The notes below the pieces were generated by a model. The model was given only the letters and a program-made list of their open reading frames with translations, was not told the DNA's origin and did no database searches. Made by a program: the position numbers and the translations under genes. Below, one piece after another: positions 1 to 8,420 of a DNA stretch of 64,000 nt. The DNA lies in the NCBI RefSeq assembly GCF_047634455.1, contig NZ_JBLIAI010000004.1:1-64000 (forward strand). Reading direction: 5' to 3'. Source of the stretch: Maritalea sp047634455 (lineage in GTDB: Bacteria > Pseudomonadota > Alphaproteobacteria > Rhizobiales > Devosiaceae). Numbering within the stretch: position 1 is the stretch's first letter; each line of letters begins with the position of its first letter.

Positions 1-1
1 G

Positions 2-1003
2 AACGGGCTGGACAAAGGTGGCGCCTACGCGCTGATCGCATTGGGGCTAACCCTCGTTTTTGGCACTTTGGGCGTTGTAAATTTTGCGCATGGTGCATTG
101 TTTATGCTCGGCGCGTTTTGCGCAGTGACGCTCAGAAAACTGCTCACCCTTGAGCAGGTTGTCTTGGACCCAGAAAACCTCACAGCGTGGGGCGCGCCGC
201 TTGAAATCCGTACACCGTACGTTGAATCATGGTTTGGCGAATTCGGTGTATTCTTAGTGGATTACTCCGTTCCCGCAGCTGTCTTGTTCTCAATTCCAAT
301 TATGCTGGCCATCGGCATTTTGATGGAACGCGGCTTGATCAAGCACTTTTATCGCCGCCCACATGCGGAGCAAATTCTTGTGACGTTCGGACTTGCGATC
401 GTCATCCAGGAAATCATCCGCTACTATTTTGGCGCGAACCCTATTCCACAGCCTATGCCTGACACTGTTGGCGGTGCCGCAGATATTGGCGCAGCCCTTG
501 GCATGGATCCAAACATCATCGTCTACCCTTGGTGGCGCTTGATCTATTTTGCCTTCTCTGTCGTGGTTATTGGTGGCGTGTTTGCATTCTTGCAATTCAC
601 AACCTTTGGTATGGTGGTGCGCGCCGGTATGGCTGACCGCGAAACCGTTGGGCTTATTGGTATTGATATCGACAAGCGTTTCACGGCCATGTTTGGCTTA
701 GCCGCCGTTGTCGCTGGCATGGCTGGCGTGATGTATACGCCGCTGTTGCCGCCTGATTACACTCTGGGCATGGATTTCTTGGTGCTTAGTTTTGTGGTGG
801 TGGTTGTTGGCGGCATGGGCTCCCTGCCCGGCGCGGTTGCCGCTGGCTTCCTGCTCGGCATTCTACAAAGCCTTGCCTCAATGACGGAAATCAAAGCCAT
901 TGTACCCGGCATCGACCAAATCATTATCTATCTGGTCGCTGTGATTATTCTGTTGGTTCGTCCACGCGGTCTGTTTGGTCGCCGTGGCGTGATGGAGAGT
1001 TAA
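2..1003 (+). CDS. livH: Branched-chain amino acid ABC transporter permease LivH (5' end outside window)
   Basis: Inner-membrane permease of a LivFGHM-type importer. The frame is open to the left edge (visible start N-G-L-D-K-G-G-A-Y-A-L), so the true start lies upstream and the internal TTG at 41 is not the start. The visible 333 residues show the family's hydrophobic helices and the conserved N-F-A-H-G segment near residue 30. They also carry a polar insert (about residues 45-90, with LEIRTPYVESWFGEF) that makes the protein longer than typical LivH of about 300 aa. A cytoplasmic loop containing GLIGIDIDKR probably contacts the ATPase. livM begins 4 bp downstream, so this is one operon. The substrate cannot be read from the permease; the periplasmic binding protein is not in view. 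Confidence 0.93.
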   Translation, partial: NGLDKGGAYALIALGLTLVFGTLGVVNFAHGALFMLGAFCAVTLRKLLTLEQVVLDPENLTAWGAPLEIRTPYVESWFGEFGVFLVDYSVPAAVLFSIPIMLAIGILMERGLIKHFYRRPHAEQILVTFGLAIVIQEIIRYYFGANPIPQPMPDTVGGAADIGAALGMDPNIIVYPWWRLIYFAFSVVVIGGVFAFLQFTTFGMVVRAGMADRETVGLIGIDIDKRFTAMFGLAAVVAGMAGVMYTPLLPPDYTLGMDFLVLSFVVVVVGGMGSLPGAVAAGFLLGILQSLASMTEIKAIVPGIDQIIIYLVAVIILLVRPRGLFGRRGVMES

Positions 1004-1007
1004 GAAC

Positions 1008-2171
1008 ATGAACGCCCTATTCTCAATGTCACGCAAAGACGTCATCACATTTGTTGTATTCTCGGCAGTTGTTCTGCTGATGCCAATTTGGTTACAACCA
1101 TTTGGCGCAGCTTACCCAGATCTGATGCAAAAATTCGCGATCTTTGGCATTCTTGCCATTGGCTTCAACATTTTGTTTGGCCTCACGGGTTATCTCAGCT
1201 TTGGCCACGCCGCATTTCTTGGTGTGGGTTCATACACGGCAGTTTGGACATTCAAACTGTTCTCAATGAACCCCATCCCCGCTCTCATCTTTGCGGTGCT
1301 CATGTCTGGTGTCTTCGCTCTGGCAATCGGATATGTCAGCCTACGCCGTTCAGGGATATATTTCTCAATCTTGACACTGGCGTTCGCGCAAATGTCTTAT
1401 AACCTTGCCTATTCTGTCCTAACGCCGATCACAAATGGCGAAACAGGTTTGCAACTGACACTAGATGACCCTCGAATAGTTGATAGTGCGTTCGGGAGCG
1501 TCAGCGATGGCTCACTGCCCGTTTCCAACTTGTTCGGCCTCATTGATATGAATGGCATACCCGGTTTCTACTTCACAGCCGTGTTCCTAATCATTGGATT
1601 TTTCATCACCCAGCGCATTTTTGCTTCACCATTTGGGATGATGTTACGTGCGATCAAATCAAACCAAACCCGGATGAACTATACGGGTTTCAACACACGT
1701 CCTTATACGCTGACCGCATTTGTGATCTCTGGCATGTTCGCTGGCTTGGCCGGTGGTCTGATGGCGGTCACTGATCCGCTTGCAGGTGCTGAGCGCATGC
1801 AGTGGACAGCGTCTGGCGAGATTGTCCTTATGACCATTCTTGGTGGCGTGGGCACACTCGTTGGGCCAGTTGTTGGTGCTTGGTTGATCAAATATTTCGA
1901 AAACATCTTCTCTTCATTCAACGAAAGCGTGTTGCATGACTTGTTTGGCTTCATGCCAGACGGCGTCGAAAATTTCGTTGTTGGCGTGACCTCAATGTTC
2001 GTTGGCGAAGGCTGGCACCTCACCTTGGGCCTGATCTTTGTTCTGGTGGTGACTTTCTTGCCCGGCGGCATGATGGAAGGCTTTAGACGGATCGGATCAA
2101 TGTTCAATCGAGATGGCGGCGATAAAGCAAAACCCGATAAAACAGTCCCATCACCGGCACCCGCCGAATAG
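1008..2171 (+). CDS. livM: Branched-chain amino acid ABC transporter permease LivM
   Basis: Second membrane subunit of the Liv-type importer, 387 aa with about ten hydrophobic segments. The family pattern N-I-L-F-G-L-T-G-Y-L-S-F-G-H-A-A-F-L-G is seen near residues 60-78. The cytoplasmic coupling loop is the GMMLRAIKSN region. The start ATG at 1008 follows a GGAGAG-type ribosome site that overlaps the end of livH. The last 20 or so residues are polar and proline-rich (KPDKTVPSPAPAE), a C-terminal tail outside the family core. The gene sits between livH and livG and should pair with LivH as a heterodimer. Confidence 0.93.
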   Translation: MNALFSMSRKDVITFVVFSAVVLLMPIWLQPFGAAYPDLMQKFAIFGILAIGFNILFGLTGYLSFGHAAFLGVGSYTAVWTFKLFSMNPIPALIFAVLMSGVFALAIGYVSLRRSGIYFSILTLAFAQMSYNLAYSVLTPITNGETGLQLTLDDPRIVDSAFGSVSDGSLPVSNLFGLIDMNGIPGFYFTAVFLIIGFFITQRIFASPFGMMLRAIKSNQTRMNYTGFNTRPYTLTAFVISGMFAGLAGGLMAVTDPLAGAERMQWTASGEIVLMTILGGVGTLVGPVVGAWLIKYFENIFSSFNESVLHDLFGFMPDGVENFVVGVTSMFVGEGWHLTLGLIFVLVVTFLPGGMMEGFRRIGSMFNRDGGDKAKPDKTVPSPAPAE

Positions 2172-2191
2172 GTTTAGAAAGGACATTTGGA

Positions 2192-2965
2192 ATGACGACA
2201 AACAAAGACAATATTGTTCTTCACGTCGCGGATGTGCACAAAACCTTTGGTGGACTGCACGCACTAAGTGACATCGACTTGCAAATCGAAGAGGGCAAAA
2301 CCCATGCGATTATCGGCCCCAATGGGGCTGGCAAATCTACACTACTCAACGTAGTGGTGGGTCGCTTGGCCCCTACCCGCGGTGCTGTGGTGTTTGATGG
2401 TCAAGTTCTTACGGGCAAACAACCGCATGAAATCAACCAAGCCGGTGTTGCTCGTGTGTTTCAAACACCGGAGATCTTTCCTGACCTCACCGTTTTGCAG
2501 AATGTAATGGCACCTGCCTTTGCCCGACGCGACGGCTCTTTCACGCTCAATTTCTTTAGGTCGATAGACGACGAAACCGAAATCCGCGAAGAAGCTGAGC
2601 ACATGCTGGAAGATGTGGGCATGACTGCGAGCAAAGATATGCTTGCCGGGTCTTTGTCACGCGGCGACAAACGCCGGATGGAATTGGCCATGTGCCTCAT
2701 CCAGCATCCACGTCTCTTGTTATTGGACGAACCAACTGCGGGCATGTCGCGGCATGACACAAATACCACAATTGACTTACTCAAGAAGATCAAGGAACGT
2801 GGGATGACCAAGGTCATCATTGAGCACGACATGCATGTTGTGTTTTCATTGGCCGACAAAATCTCGGTTCTGGCGGGCGGCCGCATCATCGCCGAGGGAA
2901 CACCGGAGGAAGTGCGTAACAACCCGAAAGTGCAAGAAGCATATTTGGGGGGCGCACAAGAATGA
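2192..2965 (+). CDS. livG: Branched-chain amino acid ABC transporter ATPase LivG
   Basis: Cytoplasmic ATPase subunit, 257 aa. Walker A is GPNGAGKST near residue 42, Walker B is LLLLDEPTAGMS near residue 175, and the switch histidine lies in VIIEHDMHVV. The C-terminal EEVRNNPKVQEAYLGG tail is typical of LivG. The signature motif reads LSRGDKRRMELA, where most relatives have LS-x-G-[QE]-[QKR]; the D-K pair is unusual but the key serine and glycine are kept. The start ATG at 2192 has an AAAGGA site 8 bases upstream. It overlaps livF by ATGA at 2962-2965, implying translational coupling. Confidence 0.93.
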   Translation: MTTNKDNIVLHVADVHKTFGGLHALSDIDLQIEEGKTHAIIGPNGAGKSTLLNVVVGRLAPTRGAVVFDGQVLTGKQPHEINQAGVARVFQTPEIFPDLTVLQNVMAPAFARRDGSFTLNFFRSIDDETEIREEAEHMLEDVGMTASKDMLAGSLSRGDKRRMELAMCLIQHPRLLLLDEPTAGMSRHDTNTTIDLLKKIKERGMTKVIIEHDMHVVFSLADKISVLAGGRIIAEGTPEEVRNNPKVQEAYLGGAQE

Positions 2966-3726
2966 ACGCCATGACAACAACAACTGAACTCACACAAAAT
3001 GCAAGCAATGCTGACAAAGAAAGACCATTCTTTTCGGTCACTGATTTGCATGCATATTATGGCGAAAGCTATATCGTTCAAGGCATTTCCCTTGAATTGC
3101 CAAAAGGCGAAATTCTTGCGCTGTTGGGCCGTAACGGTGCAGGCAAAACTTCGGCGTTGCGGACATTTGCGCGCACCGAGGACCCACAATTAAAACAGGG
3201 CGAAATCTGGCTTGATGGACAGCCATTGCACAAAATGCGTTCCCATGAGGCCGCTATGGCAGGCCTGCAACTGGTGCCCGAAGATCGACGCATCATTCAA
3301 GGTTTGACCGTTGAAGAAAACTTGACCCTTGCACAAGTTGCACCGGGCCACGGTTGGGCAATTGAACAAGTTTACGAGCGTTTCCCACGCCTCGCTGAAC
3401 GTCGCAATCAGGAAGGCGTGACCCTTTCTGGCGGTGAGCAGCAAATGTTGGCCATTGGCCGTGCATTGGTTCGGGACGTCAAACTCTTGCTGCTGGATGA
3501 GCCTTATGAAGGGCTTGCTCCGGTAATTGTGCAAGAGATTGAAAAGATCCTCAAAGAGATAAAACTGTTGGGGATCACGACCATTATCGTTGAGCAAAAC
3601 GCGGTTGCCGCGCTTCGGCTCGCCGATAAGGCAGTTATCATGGACACCGGCGAAATTGCCTTCACTGGCTCTGCGCAAGAGGTCTTGGATAACGAAGAGC
3701 TACGTCACGAATATCTCGCGATTTAG
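2962..3726 (+). CDS. livF: Branched-chain amino acid ABC transporter ATPase LivF
   Basis: Partner ATPase to LivG, 254 aa. It has Walker A GRNGAGKTS near residue 55, signature LSGGEQQML near residue 158, Walker B LLLLDEPYEGLAP, and the switch histidine replaced by glutamine in IIVEQNA, which is normal for LivF. The N-terminus carries about 20 extra residues rich in T and N. The start at 2962 overlaps the livG stop; an ATG at 2971 is an alternative. It is the last transporter gene, followed after about 120 bp by acetyl-CoA synthetase. That neighbour might hint at a carboxylate or amide substrate, but this is only inference. Confidence 0.92.
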   Translation: MNAMTTTTELTQNASNADKERPFFSVTDLHAYYGESYIVQGISLELPKGEILALLGRNGAGKTSALRTFARTEDPQLKQGEIWLDGQPLHKMRSHEAAMAGLQLVPEDRRIIQGLTVEENLTLAQVAPGHGWAIEQVYERFPRLAERRNQEGVTLSGGEQQMLAIGRALVRDVKLLLLDEPYEGLAPVIVQEIEKILKEIKLLGITTIIVEQNAVAALRLADKAVIMDTGEIAFTGSAQEVLDNEELRHEYLAI

Positions 3727-3845
3727 TTTGTAAGGGCTTCGGCCTTTAAAGAAACCGGGCACGGTAGGGACCGGCCACTTAAACATTGAGGTTTCAAAAG
3801 GGTTCGCCTGTGCATTAAATTGTGTTGGTGGGCAAAAGGAGAATT

Positions 3846-5786
3846 ATGTCCGGGAAAATCTATCAAGTCCCTACCGATTGGGCAAAAAACGCCTTAGTTG
3901 ATGCGGGCAACTATAAAGACATGTATGAGCGCTCGATCAATGATCCAGATGGATTTTGGGCTGAGCAGGCGAAGCGGTTGGACTGGATCAAAGAGCCAAC
4001 CATCATCAAAAACACCAGCTTTGACCCTGTTTCAATCAAATGGTTTGAAGACGGCGTGTTAAATGTCGCCTACAATTGCATCGACCGCCACCTGGAAGAA
4101 AATGGCGACCGCGTCGCCTTCCATTGGGAACCCGATCACCCTGATCAACCTGGGCAGACGATAACTTACACGCAGCTGCATGAACGGGTTTGCCGTTTTG
4201 CCAATGTCTTAAAATCTCTAGGCGTTACAAAAGGCGACCGCGTCACCATCTATTTGCCAATGATCCCAGAGATCACCTATGCAATGCTTGCCTGCGCACG
4301 CATTGGGGCGGCCCACTCGGTTGTGTTTGCTGGCTTTTCTCCTGAGGCACTTGCAGGCCGTATCAACGACTGCGACAGCACAGTTGTGATCACTGCAGAC
4401 GAAGGTCGTCGTGGCGGCAGGTCAGTTCCGTTAAAGAAAAATGTCGACGACGCCATGCCGCACGCGCTTGGCGTTGAAAAGATTTTGGTCGTCGAACATA
4501 CCGGCGCTCAGATCGATATGAAAGGTGGCCGCGACGTCTGGTGGCATGAAGCAGCGGCGGGGGTCGATGATTTCTGCGAATGCGAACCCATGAACGCCGA
4601 AGACCCATTGTTCATCCTTTACACGTCTGGCTCCACCGGTCAGCCAAAAGGGGTGGTACACACGTCAGGCGGTTACCTCACTTACATCAATTTCGCCCAT
4701 CGTGCCGTGTTCAACTATGAAGATGGCGACATCTTCTGGTGCGGTGCCGATTTGGGTTGGATCACCGGCCACAGCTTCACGCTTTACGCACCCCTCTCAA
4801 ATGGTGCCACATCTGTGATGTTTGAAGGCGTACCAAACTTCCCCGATGCCTCTCGTTTCTGGCAGATTATCGACAAATATCAAGTCAACCAGTTCTATAC
4901 CGCCCCAACGGCCATTCGCGCGTTGATGGGGGCTGGCGATGAATTTGTCACCAAGACCAGCCGCTCATCACTGAAGCTGTTGGGCACAGCGGGCGAACCG
5001 ATTAACCCGGAAGCTTGGGAATGGTACTATCATGTGGTTGGCGAAGCACGCTGCCCGATTGTCGATACGTGGTGGCAAACTGAAACCGGCGGCTGCATGT
5101 TGACCCCACTGCCCGGCGCTCACACATTGAAGCCCGGTGCAGCAACAGCACCATTTTTTGGCATCCAACCACAATTGGTCGATAATGACGGCGGTGTCTT
5201 GGAAGGCGCAGCGGAAGGCAATCTTTGCATTTTGGACAGTTGGCCCGCACAAGCGCGCACCATCTATGGTGATCACCAGCGCTTTGTGGACACCTACTTC
5301 ACCACGTACAAAGGCAAATACTTCACCTCAGACGGCTGCAAACGCGATGCGGACGGGGCCTATTGGATCACCGGTCGCGTCGATGATGTTCTAAACGTCT
5401 CTGGGCATCGCATGGGCACTGCTGAAGTGGAAAGCGCCCTCGTCTCGCACGACAAAGTGTCAGAAGCCGCGGTTGTGGGTTACCCGCACGACATCAAGGG
5501 CCAAGGCATTTATGTCTATGTCACCTTGATGGCTGGCAATCAACCAAGCGAAGAGTTGCACAAAGAATTGCGCGCCTGGGTGCGCAAGGAAATTGGCCCA
5601 ATCGCCACGCCAGACCTCCTCCAATTCGCACCTGATCTACCCAAAACTCGCTCGGGCAAGATCATGCGGCGCATCCTGCGTAAAATCGCGGAGGATGAAT
5701 TCTCAAACTTGGGCGACATCTCAACGCTTGCAGACCCATCCGTGGTCGAAAAGCTGATAGAGAACCGCCAAAACCGATCGACTTAG
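3846..5786 (+). CDS. acs: Acetyl-CoA synthetase (AMP-forming)
   Basis: Activates acetate to acetyl-CoA via acetyl-AMP in the cytoplasm; 646 aa, the usual length. The AMP-binding motif YTSGSTGQPKGVVHT, the WWQTETGG motif that forms the acetate pocket, the hinge region TGRVDDVLNVSGHRMGTAEVE, and the C-terminal KTRSGKIMRR lysine (the site regulated by acetylation in the family) are all present. The start is placed at ATG 3846 because AAAGGAG lies 5-11 bases upstream; an in-frame GTG at 3822 would add 8 residues that include the ribosome site. A clear terminator-like hairpin follows at 5818. It is separate from the liv operon by 119 bp. Confidence 0.96.
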   Translation: MSGKIYQVPTDWAKNALVDAGNYKDMYERSINDPDGFWAEQAKRLDWIKEPTIIKNTSFDPVSIKWFEDGVLNVAYNCIDRHLEENGDRVAFHWEPDHPDQPGQTITYTQLHERVCRFANVLKSLGVTKGDRVTIYLPMIPEITYAMLACARIGAAHSVVFAGFSPEALAGRINDCDSTVVITADEGRRGGRSVPLKKNVDDAMPHALGVEKILVVEHTGAQIDMKGGRDVWWHEAAAGVDDFCECEPMNAEDPLFILYTSGSTGQPKGVVHTSGGYLTYINFAHRAVFNYEDGDIFWCGADLGWITGHSFTLYAPLSNGATSVMFEGVPNFPDASRFWQIIDKYQVNQFYTAPTAIRALMGAGDEFVTKTSRSSLKLLGTAGEPINPEAWEWYYHVVGEARCPIVDTWWQTETGGCMLTPLPGAHTLKPGAATAPFFGIQPQLVDNDGGVLEGAAEGNLCILDSWPAQARTIYGDHQRFVDTYFTTYKGKYFTSDGCKRDADGAYWITGRVDDVLNVSGHRMGTAEVESALVSHDKVSEAAVVGYPHDIKGQGIYVYVTLMAGNQPSEELHKELRAWVRKEIGPIATPDLLQFAPDLPKTRSGKIMRRILRKIAEDEFSNLGDISTLADPSVVEKLIENRQNRST

Positions 5787-5817
5787 ACCCGTCCCCACAA
5801 CCTCTAAGTCGTGATTT

Positions 5818-5850
5818 GGGGTGCCCCTTTAAAAAGGGCACCCCTAATTT
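5818..5850 (+). terminator. Hairpin terminator after acs
   Basis: A perfect 9-bp stem GGGGTGCCC / GGGCACCCC (5818-5826 and 5836-5844) encloses an A/T loop and is followed by a T-rich stretch. It lies between convergent acs and the GNAT gene and could serve both strands. Confidence 0.8.
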
Positions 5851-5916
5851 CTTCACAAAGCATCTGTTGCAATTTAGGCGCAATTCAAATCAGCCCGCCC
5901 TTTGCCGCAAAGGGGC

Positions 5917-6204
5917 CTAATTCATCACATCCGACCATTCTGGATGCCGCTGATATTGCCCTTTCACAAACGGGCACAGCGGAATGATTTTAGTTCCGCT
6001 CTGCCGGGCGTCTGCAATCAGAAACTCAACCAGTGCTTTGCCAACCCCCTTGCCTTTTAACGCGTCAGGAACGCCCGTATGGTCCGCAATAATAGAGTGC
6101 GGGCTCATGCGAGAATAAGTCAATTCCGCTTCAACCCCATCAACCACTGTCACATAGCGTCCACGGTTTTGTTCGTCTTCCTTGATGATCTCAATGTCAC
6201 GCAT
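5917..6204 (-). CDS. Small GNAT-family N-acetyltransferase (YjdJ/Gtn10-like)
   Basis: A 95-residue single-domain acetyltransferase of the short GNAT type. Acetyl-CoA binding is suggested by GVPDALKGKGVGKALVE (about residues 45-62, an R/Q-x-x-G-x-G/A-like loop) and the end PLCPFVKGQYQRHPEW is characteristic of this subfamily. The substrate is unknown. The ATG at 6204 overlaps the TGA of the upstream CDGSH gene (ATGA at 6202-6206), so the two are translationally coupled. A TTG at 6207 is a less likely start. It ends in front of the acs terminator. Confidence 0.85.
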   Translation of the reverse strand: MRDIEIIKEDEQNRGRYVTVVDGVEAELTYSRMSPHSIIADHTGVPDALKGKGVGKALVEFLIADARQSGTKIIPLCPFVKGQYQRHPEWSDVMN

Positions 6205-6836
6205 CAATCAGCCTCAAAACCAATTTCTTTGTGGCTGCCATCGCAAAACGGTTTATTTTTCGATGCACCGCACCGACACATGGCAAACCGCTTGCCAGTG
6301 GCAATTTTGCGGCCTGAACCAGCAACAATCTCCAAATTACCCATCACCATCAACGGACCATCTTTGATCGGCTTTATGGTCAACTCGCCGTCGCGGGCTT
6401 CCAAGGCTACAGGCTCATCTTTGGATGGCACATCGCTCGTCGCAACAAAACCCGCATCCAAATGCGAGTTATCGCAAAATGGTTTATTCTTTGATTGTCC
6501 GCAGCGACACAACACAGCCCGTACCCGTGGCTCTTGACCTTCAATACGCAAGTCACCGCGATATTCAGTGGGACCATTTTCCCAAAGCCGGGCCGTGTTC
6601 ACATTTGGAACGGTTTCAATGTCAGAATTATCTTTGAATTCGTAGGTCAAAGCACCCGAGGGGCAATCACGCACCAACTTAGCCACGTCATTTGCGTCCG
6701 CATTTTCAGGGAATATCCATTGCCCCTTCGCGCCCGGACGAAACACTTGTGGCAACCCCAAGACGCAACGACGTGCGTGAATACACTTCTTGCCATCAAA
6801 ACTTACTGATATTTTATCTGATTCAATCGTGCCCAT
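6204..6836 (-). CDS. CDGSH iron-sulfur protein with N-terminal mono-cluster domain
   Basis: A 210-residue protein built from three metal sites. Residues 10-75 form a divergent ferredoxin-like domain with Cys18, Cys24 and a later DCPSGAL cysteine (Fer4_19 type). Two CDGSH-type [2Fe-2S] motifs follow: CRCGQSKNKPFCDNSH in the middle and CRCGASKNKPFCDGSH near the C-terminus, each with three Cys and one His. Such proteins are thought to act in electron or cluster transfer; the partner is unknown. The start at 6836 is chosen because AGGGGAA precedes it; an upstream in-frame codon at 6857 lacks support. It overlaps the GNAT gene by ATGA. Confidence 0.9.
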   Translation of the reverse strand: MGTIESDKISVSFDGKKCIHARRCVLGLPQVFRPGAKGQWIFPENADANDVAKLVRDCPSGALTYEFKDNSDIETVPNVNTARLWENGPTEYRGDLRIEGQEPRVRAVLCRCGQSKNKPFCDNSHLDAGFVATSDVPSKDEPVALEARDGELTIKPIKDGPLMVMGNLEIVAGSGRKIATGKRFAMCRCGASKNKPFCDGSHKEIGFEAD

Positions 6837-6927
6837 TATTTCCCCTGACGACCACATTTACGTCTGGGTATTGTTGCGCCTGTAGGTGATGGGTAGCAAG
6901 AGGGACCGCGATCACTTAAATGTCAGA

Positions 6928-8277
6928 TCAAACCGCTTTGGAATGTCGGGCGGAGCCTTGCCCGAAATAGGTGTCAAACTGAGCAGCGATTCCACGCACA
7001 AACAATTTGCCTTGCTCAGAAGCGCCAAAAACACGTTCATCGTTGATGACAAACCCGTCCACGTCCGCAGCTGCGATATACCCAACATCGTCCAAAATCG
7101 GCCCGGCCAGATCACCAAACTTGGCAACCAGTTCGCCTTTGTCGAACTGAAAATCACACATCAATTTTTCGATCACCCAACCCCGAGCGCGGTCAACCTC
7201 AGCCAACTCAAACCCCTTGGCAATCGCCAACTCACCATTATCAATTGCGGCTTGATATTGTCCGGTGGCAACAATGTTTTGCACATAACCGTTTTTGGTT
7301 TGCCCTATTGCGGACCCGCCAAAACCAATCAGTGCATCTGAATTATCAACAGTGTAGCCCTGAAAATTGCGGCGCAATGTTCCATCTGCAGCGGCTTTCG
7401 CCATGCTGTCAGAAGGCAGGGCAAAATGGTCAAACCCGATCCGATCATAACCAGCCGCTGCAAGTCTATCGCCAGCCATTACTGCATGTTCAAAGCGCTC
7501 AATCGTGTCGGGAAGCGCAGCCTCATCGATCAGCTTTTGATGTGTTTTCATCCACGGCACATGGGCGTAACCAAACAATGCAATACGGTCAGGTCGCAAC
7601 GACAACGTCTTATCAACCGTTTCCATCAACCGCTCAGTTGTTTGGAACGGCAAGCCATAAAGCACGTCCAGATTGACAGATTTAATCCCGGCATCACGCA
7701 GCGCAAAAACCACGTCACGCGTAATTTCGAAACTCTGCGGGCGGTTGATCGCTTCTTGTACTTTTTCGCTAAAATCTTGCACGCCGATGCTGGCACGCGT
7801 CATGCCAAAGGCCACCATACCGTCGATCTTTGCAGGGGTGACATCGCTCGGGTCAATTTCAATGGAAATCTCTGCATCATCTGCAAATTCAAATGCAGCG
7901 CGTAAGTTTTTGCCCAGCAACGCCAAATCGTCGGGCTCAAGCAGGGTTGGCGACCCTCCGCCCAAATGCACCGCCGTGACCAGAGCGCCGGGCTTCACCT
8001 TCGCGGCGATCATTTCAATCTCTTTATGCACCCGTTTCATATAAGATTTGACCGGGGCATATTTCAGCGTTTGCTTGGTGTTGCATCCACAAAACCAACA
8101 TAGGCGATCACAAAATGGGATGTGCACGTAGAGCGATAACCGATCACCTTGCCCCAGCGCCTTAATCCAAGACGTATAGGTTGCATTGTCCACGTTACGC
8201 GTGAAATGCGGCGCGGTCGGGTAGCTTGTGTAACGCGGCACGGGCGCCGCATGTCGTTCGATTGTAGCGTGATCCAT
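6928..8277 (-). CDS. hemN: Oxygen-independent coproporphyrinogen III oxidase
   Basis: Radical-SAM enzyme that decarboxylates coproporphyrinogen III to protoporphyrinogen IX without oxygen, in anaerobic haem synthesis; 449 aa. The N-terminal PVPRYTSYPTAPHF is diagnostic. The radical-SAM cluster is CDRLCWFCGCN (CxxxCxxC plus the extra Cys of HemN). GGGSPTLL and the tail HemN domain with FGGSAIG follow. The frame is open up to 8373, but an FNR box at 8330-8343 and a GGGGA site support the start at ATG 8277; ATGs at 8283 and 8289 are alternatives. Expression under low oxygen is expected. It is divergent from the dipeptidase gene. Confidence 0.94.
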   Translation of the reverse strand: MDHATIERHAAPVPRYTSYPTAPHFTRNVDNATYTSWIKALGQGDRLSLYVHIPFCDRLCWFCGCNTKQTLKYAPVKSYMKRVHKEIEMIAAKVKPGALVTAVHLGGGSPTLLEPDDLALLGKNLRAAFEFADDAEISIEIDPSDVTPAKIDGMVAFGMTRASIGVQDFSEKVQEAINRPQSFEITRDVVFALRDAGIKSVNLDVLYGLPFQTTERLMETVDKTLSLRPDRIALFGYAHVPWMKTHQKLIDEAALPDTIERFEHAVMAGDRLAAAGYDRIGFDHFALPSDSMAKAAADGTLRRNFQGYTVDNSDALIGFGGSAIGQTKNGYVQNIVATGQYQAAIDNGELAIAKGFELAEVDRARGWVIEKLMCDFQFDKGELVAKFGDLAGPILDDVGYIAAADVDGFVINDERVFGASEQGKLFVRGIAAQFDTYFGQGSARHSKAV

Positions 8278-8329
8278 CAACATCCCCATATCTGATGGCA
8301 GCACTTTATCAATCAGGGCAATTCTCACC

Positions 8330-8343
8330 TTGATCGAAATCAA
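8330..8343 (-). promoter_or_regulatory. FNR/FnrL-type box upstream of hemN
   Basis: TTGATCGAAATCAA is a perfect match to the TTGAT-N4-ATCAA consensus for FNR-family regulators. Its centre is about 60 bp upstream of the chosen hemN start, which fits a class II promoter centred at -41.5 with a short leader. The site also lies about 85 bp upstream of the divergent dipeptidase start. hemN is a known FNR/FnrL target in alphaproteobacteria, so activation of hemN is the simplest reading. Confidence 0.85.
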
Positions 8344-8420
8344 CGCTTTGGCGCATTGGCATTGGGTCAGCACCGTGCAACAATAACCAGCAAATCACCT
8401 TATTCCCTTTCCGGACTTTT

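Noticed and set aside
3731..3750. Hairpin after livF as a terminator
   Set aside because: The stem is imperfect and no T-run follows; too weak to list.
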